From: Reticulitermes lucifugus
Taxonomy: Eukaryota; Arthropoda; Insecta; Blattodea; Rhinotermitidae
Length of the DNA stretch: 36,021 nt
Direction of reading: 5' to 3'
NCBI GenBank assembly: GCA_026260175.1
Contig: JAKCWW010004356.1
Span: 1-36,021, forward strand
Position 1 is the stretch's first letter; every line of letters starts with the position of its first letter. The notes beneath the pieces were generated by a model. It was not told the origin of the DNA and searched no databases. It saw nothing but the letters and a program-made list of their open reading frames with translations. This document shows, one piece after another, positions 33,385-36,021 of this stretch. The position numbers were made by a program, and so were the translations under genes.

Positions 33385-33560
33385 TTTTTGGTCTCTATCA
33401 AAATTTATTTGCCGCCTCAGTACGATCAACAGCTCTTCGTTTGACAGCACTTTTTGGATCCAAGTACCTCTGCGAAGAAGCCTTCTCCCAGATGAAGATA
33501 ATTAAATCAAGATACCGAAGCCGTCTAACCGATGATTATTTAAAATTCAATTGTGCATAA
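33385..33560 (+). pseudogene. hAT transposase C-terminal (dimerisation) relic
   Basis: The plus frame reads LTALFGSKYLCEEAFSQMKI followed by KSRYRSRLTDDYLK and a stop. The pattern FGS-YLCE--FS-MK--KS--RS-L-D--L is the hAT-family dimerisation segment found in GTF2IRD2/ZBED5-like transposases. Only about 60 residues remain; no catalytic domain is seen upstream. Confidence 0.75.
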
Positions 33561-33777
33561 GTAATTATGAACCCTATTTCAGTAAGATATCGCAAGATTT
33601 ACAGTGTCATAAATCAACTTCGCAATAGGAAGGTTAATGAAAAACACCTTTTAATTACGGTAAATTGTTTTAGTTTTAAAAGATAAATTTTTAATAAACG
33701 AAACAATTGTACTTTTATGTTTGGTGTTATTATGCCATTTTACATTTCTTTGCCCAGTTGACCTGATTTTGTTTTTG

Positions 33778-34046
33778 TGAAGGGCCCCGCAGCAGAGCTA
33801 CGGACGCACCGCAGCCTTGAGGCTTATTGTGCAACCCTGTGATGAAGATGATTGTTTTTTTTTCGTTTTTCCTTGTAATGGAGCACCGGTGGAATGAAAT
33901 TGACTGGGTAAAACCGAAGTACTCGGGGAAAAACCTGTCCCACTGCCACTTTGTCCACCACAAATCGCACATGGACTGACCCGGGATCGAACCCGTGCCT
34001 CACCGGTGAGAGGCCAGCGACTAACCACCTGAGCCATGGCACGGCC
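33778..34046 (-). mobile_element. SINE-2 copy (tRNA-derived), complete
   Basis: The minus strand begins gccatggctcaggtggttag (A-box), has perfect B-box GGTTCGATCCC (complement at 33983-33993), then gcgatttgtggtggacaaag and a body ending tctgctgcggggcccttcac plus an A-rich tail. The flanking ttgacc on both sides may be a short target duplication. Confidence 0.82.
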
Positions 34047-34149
34047 CTTGACCCAATATTAATACATTATGTACTGTGGTAGATCGCGAAAGATTTTCTG
34101 TCTCTAGGGGAGACCACAGAGTCCAGACGTCTGGCCACCTGTGCTCTAC

Positions 34150-35070
34150 GCGACCCTCTACCACAACCAAACGAAAACATCAGAACGACGTAGAAAGAAT
34201 AACAACGTGGAAGAGCAAAGCCCGACACGGAAGACGCCTATGACCTTCAAACACCAGACATCGAGAAAATAGCATCGAATGCATGGCGAAAGGCTGGCGA
34301 ACTCTTCCCAGAAACAACAGGATTTATGATAGGCATCCAGCATCAGGTCATTTGTTCCAATAATTACAAGAACATATTTTGAAGGATCCGAATGCTGCTA
34401 ACGATATTTGCAAAAAATGCCGAGATAAATGGGAAACCATTCAACATATAACCGGTGCGTGTCGTGCACTAGCTCAAGGCGATGACACCCATCGTCACAG
34501 TCAAGTAACCAACATTGTCCATCAAGAACTGGCTATCAAGTGTGGACTGTCAAAGGGACCACGAGTGCTGTGTTATAATGTGAGCCACAATCAGTGTTAG
34601 AGAACTCCTACTATACACTGTACTATAACAGGTCCGTAACAACTGATCGAACTATCCTTAATAACAGACCGGACACAGTTATACATGACAAAACCATCAA
34701 AGAAGCATACTTAATAGATGTAGCAATTCCCAACAGTCACAACCTTCACAGCACCATCATCGAGAAGCTCCAGAAGTATATAGACTTGAAAGAAGAGCTT
34801 ATAAGAATATGGCAACTCAAAACGGCCTATATAATACCGCTAGTACTATCCACAACGGGTATTATTCCAAACGAAAGTTTAAAACTGCTTAATCTCCGCC
34901 CTGCTCTGTATATTGTAACGTAGAAAGCAGTACTACTTAATACATGCCGTATAGTCAGAAAGATTTTGGCAGAACAGTGTATTGGTCAGTGAGACCGTAC
35001 TCTTTTGAGAACCGGCTGAACTGCTGCGAAGTAAGGTGGATGACGATGGTGATATTAACAATAATAATCG
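34150..35070 (+). pseudogene. R2-type LINE relic: zinc knuckle, restriction-like endonuclease and 3' end
   Basis: Broken plus-strand frames spell IEKIASNAWRKAGELFPETT, then (frame shift near 34380) DPNAANDICKKCRDKWETIQ with a C-x2-C-x8-H-x4-C knuckle. After another shift near 34590 comes VLENSYYTLYYNRSVTTDRT, then NNRPDTVIHD...YLIDVAIP, a PD-x14-D endonuclease signature, then IIPLVLSTTGIIPN and AVLLNTCRIVRKILAEQ after an in-frame stop. The order zinc knuckle then PD-(D/E)xK nuclease at the C terminus is that of R2/R4-like retrotransposons, which cleave their target with this nuclease. It ends in an (AAT)n-type tail near 35060. Confidence 0.8.
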
Positions 35071-35074
35071 AGGG

Positions 35075-35960
35075 GGGGGGGAAGCGAGAAGCGAAATATT
35101 GTCACGACACTGTAATGGTTACACATTCACAGCATTGACTACATTTCGGCCAACAGATCACGGATTTCCACGACAAATTCCAGGCTACACAGCCTCAGTT
35201 GGTGAAAAAGAGCCGTATTAAAACCAATGAAACCATCTACAGAAGAAGCACTCTCCGTAAATTAAATTGCACGCACATATAGCGCAGTGTTAACTACGTA
35301 GCTACACACGCATTGTCCCAAAACTTAAGGCCAATATGTACAGGTAACTGTGAGCCAGAAACGCCATGTACACAGACAGAAGGTTACCGAGTCGGTGGCG
35401 GTTGCAGTGTGCCCACACAGTGTATTCGTGCGCTCGGTACGGCTCTCAGAATAAAAAGCCAGTGCTTCCCTGAACAGTATTTTTAACAGTTGGTCCTTTT
35501 AACACAGACTGTTTTCTGTCAGGTGCGAACTACATCTGTACACATTATTTAGGTGAACTTCATGCCATGGGTACTTAAGCTGCTTCTGTTGGGGACACGT
35601 TAACAGCATTTACAGTGCACATCCACTAGCTTTCTGTTATGTACTCAGGTCTGGTAAATAACGCGTGGATTTGCAGTGTCCAAACAGTGCGTGTTGTGTG
35701 AGTGCCTGCAGTCACTGAGATGACACCGGGCTTCGTGCGTCACGACAGGCAGCTGTGTTGCTGTGGATATTATTACAAAATGCACTGAAACAGTTACATT
35801 TACATTGGTGCATCTTTCACCGAACACATAAAGTCATACTTATTAGTTTAGTTTCGTTTACATCTTTGGATGTAGCTGATAACACAAGGTTTTTGCCACT
35901 GTACATCCATTATTCTTAATACTAATGGCTAAGATTTATCTGGACTAATTACCATCTTCT
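35075..35960. other. Unassigned CG-richer DNA
   Basis: No splice-supported exon or recognised repeat. A stretch with agaataaaaagcc (about 35450) resembles a polyadenylation signal but has no gene to go with it. Confidence 0.35.
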
Positions 35961-35963
35961 GTC

Positions 35964-36021
35964 TTTTTTTTTTCCTATGGCTCGACAGCCCTATATGGGC
36001 CTGGGCCTCCTCGTTTCGTCG
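35964..36021 (-). mobile_element. SINE-3 copy, 3' end, cut by the window edge
   Basis: A poly-T run (minus-strand A tail) is followed by atggctcgacagccctatat and gggcctgggcctcctc, matching the block at 33100-33140 (ggctcgacagtcctagtggg). Confidence 0.75.

Noticed and set aside
33262..33444. Open frame starting MPPAGFEPAIPASERPQTH
   Set aside because: Read-through of the SINE-3 head; this peptide is a familiar artefact of that kind of repeat.
1..36021. CRISPR array, bacterial operon or phage system
   Set aside because: The exon-intron structure, SINEs and LINEs are eukaryotic; no regularly spaced direct repeats were seen.

Overview
The window is eukaryotic: spliced genes with GT-AG introns, AT-rich introns and intergenic DNA, microsatellites and many transposon relics. 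The protein families and the repeat types (tRNA-derived SINEs and several LINE relics whose decayed translations I recognise from cockroach and termite sequence) suggest an insect, most likely Blattodea. That placement is an inference from recall; I could not search a database.

Three host genes can be assembled exon by exon with matching splice phases. (1) 584-5138, minus strand: the first four coding exons of a dynamin-binding protein/Tuba (DNMBP) ortholog, with three N-terminal SH3 domains; the gene runs off the left edge. (2) 6883-8092, plus strand: a complete two-exon PET117, a small mitochondrial cytochrome c oxidase assembly factor of 81 residues. It is divergent from DNMBP, and the GC-richer 5.1-5.8 kb interval probably serves both as promoter. 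(3) 18873-27493, minus strand: seven coding exons of an armadillo-repeat protein of the ARMC10/ARMCX (Arm_2) type, complete at its C terminus but with its 5' coding exon(s) unresolved. A 101-bp open segment at 30528-30628 is a candidate upstream exon.

The remaining DNA (8.1-18.8 kb, the introns, and 28-36 kb) is mostly mobile-element debris: at least nine copies of one tRNA-derived SINE, two copies each of two further SINE families, several MITEs (one with piggyBac-type TTAA ends), a mariner transposase pseudogene, a hAT transposase tail, an R2-type (restriction-like endonuclease) LINE remnant with a second copy of its 3' end, and an AP-endonuclease-type LINE reverse-transcriptase relic. That last relic is interrupted at 31289-31706 by an element with 86-bp inverted repeats, a 12-bp target duplication and a recognisable type I hammerhead ribozyme layout. 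I read it as a Penelope-like retroelement remnant, and it is the most interesting item here.

The three genes have no evident functional link (cytoskeleton/endocytosis adaptor, respiratory-chain assembly, armadillo protein). No bacterial genes, true tRNA or rRNA genes, or CRISPR arrays were seen.
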